Source: Qipengyuania psychrotolerans (GTDB lineage: Bacteria; Pseudomonadota; Alphaproteobacteria; Sphingomonadales; Sphingomonadaceae). From it: a stretch of DNA of 64,000 bases. Positions 63,836 through 64,000 of the stretch are shown one piece after another (position 1 is the stretch's first letter; each line of letters begins with the position of its first letter). Position numbers and translations under genes: made by a program. The stretch spans positions 868,001 through 932,000 of the forward strand of contig NZ_CP081297.1 in assembly GCF_019711355.1 (NCBI RefSeq), read 5' to 3'. A model generated the notes under the pieces. The model searched no databases and had not been told where the DNA came from. It saw only the letters and a list, made by a program, of their open reading frames with translations.

Positions 63836-64000
63836 TTAGGCGGCTTCGAACTGGTTCATCGTGTTGTCCTTGCCGCCAGCCTTCAGTGCGGCTTCGCCAG
63901 CGAAGTATTCCTTGTGATCGTCACCCAGATCCGAACCGGCCATGTTCTGGTGCTTCACACAGGCAATACCCTGACGGATTTCCTCACGCTGGACGTTCTT
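63836..64000 (-). CDS. aceA: Isocitrate lyase, C-terminal fragment (continues beyond the window)
   Basis: The 54 codons seen end in A-G-G-K-D-N-T-M-N-Q-F-E-A-A, preceded by G-D-D-H-K-E-Y-F-A-G-E-A-A-L-K, a conserved isocitrate lyase tail. The enzyme splits isocitrate into glyoxylate and succinate in the glyoxylate cycle. Only the C-terminus lies in the window; the gene continues past base 64000. Confidence 0.88.
   Translation of the reverse strand, partial: KNVQREEIRQGIACVKHQNMAGSDLGDDHKEYFAGEAALKAGGKDNTMNQFEAA

Overview
The window is a dense, single-copy stretch of core bacterial chromosome. Gene content and protein signatures point to an alphaproteobacterium of the Sphingomonadales, most likely the Erythrobacteraceae (Erythrobacter/Altererythrobacter/Qipengyuania type). 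This is an inference from a high-GC sequence, alphaproteobacterial forms of BkdAB, SdhE, UbiK, ZapA and COQ8-like UbiB, and the tkt-gap-pgk-fba block. I saw no insertion sequence, integrase, prophage, CRISPR array or plasmid gene. The four tRNA genes have no integrase beside them.

Layout. 1-8.2 kb: CDP-alcohol phosphatidyltransferase, glutathione reductase, FAD oxidoreductase, reductase/epimerase, TspO, UbiK, RecO, LeuB and a GT2-GtrA fusion. 8.2-15.2 kb: a GT39 transferase, a TetR/membrane-protein divergent pair with two clear operators, metZ followed by two coupled enzyme-like proteins that lack usual catalytic residues, and three TadE/TadG-like genes. 15.4-24.1 kb: S9 peptidase, ApaG, the ppk-ppx polyphosphate pair, argJ plus an inositol-phosphatase-like gene, and a small secreted protein. 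24.2-39.6 kb: secA, GNAT, TauE, tRNA-Asn, nadK, an EAL phosphodiesterase, mfd, sdhE, recG, fructosamine kinase, ubiB, a low-molecular-weight phosphatase and tRNA-Pro. 39.6-47.9 kb: thyA, branched-chain 2-oxoacid dehydrogenase E1a-E1b-E2, a 37-residue secreted peptide, tRNA-Asp, a GPH transporter, DUF2842, 5-formyltetrahydrofolate cyclo-ligase, 6S RNA, zapA and a small coiled-coil protein. 48-57.5 kb: tkt, gap, pgk, a flavodoxin-like protein, class I aldolase, a lipoprotein, thiE and two cell-wall enzymes. 57.6-64 kb: efp, an unknown gene, suhB, tRNA-Leu, membrane proteins, an M20 amidohydrolase, a 63-residue protein and the C-terminus of isocitrate lyase.

How it works together. Most genes are housekeeping, packed into short operons with 1-8 bp start/stop overlaps. 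Tkt, Gap, Pgk and Fba form a lower-glycolysis/pentose-phosphate block. Bkd feeds branched-chain keto acids into acyl-CoA. Ppk and Ppx make and degrade polyphosphate. RecO, RecG and Mfd maintain DNA. I found no large new system. The most informative non-coding signals are two identical-arm operators in the TetR intergenic region, a repeated CATACGAATG palindrome between the flavodoxin and aldolase genes, a 6S RNA whose promoter starts on the zapA stop codon, a factor-independent terminator hidden inside a convergent gene, and convergent genes that often share stop codons in an exact 4-bp overlap. No gap longer than 300 bases lacks a gene.
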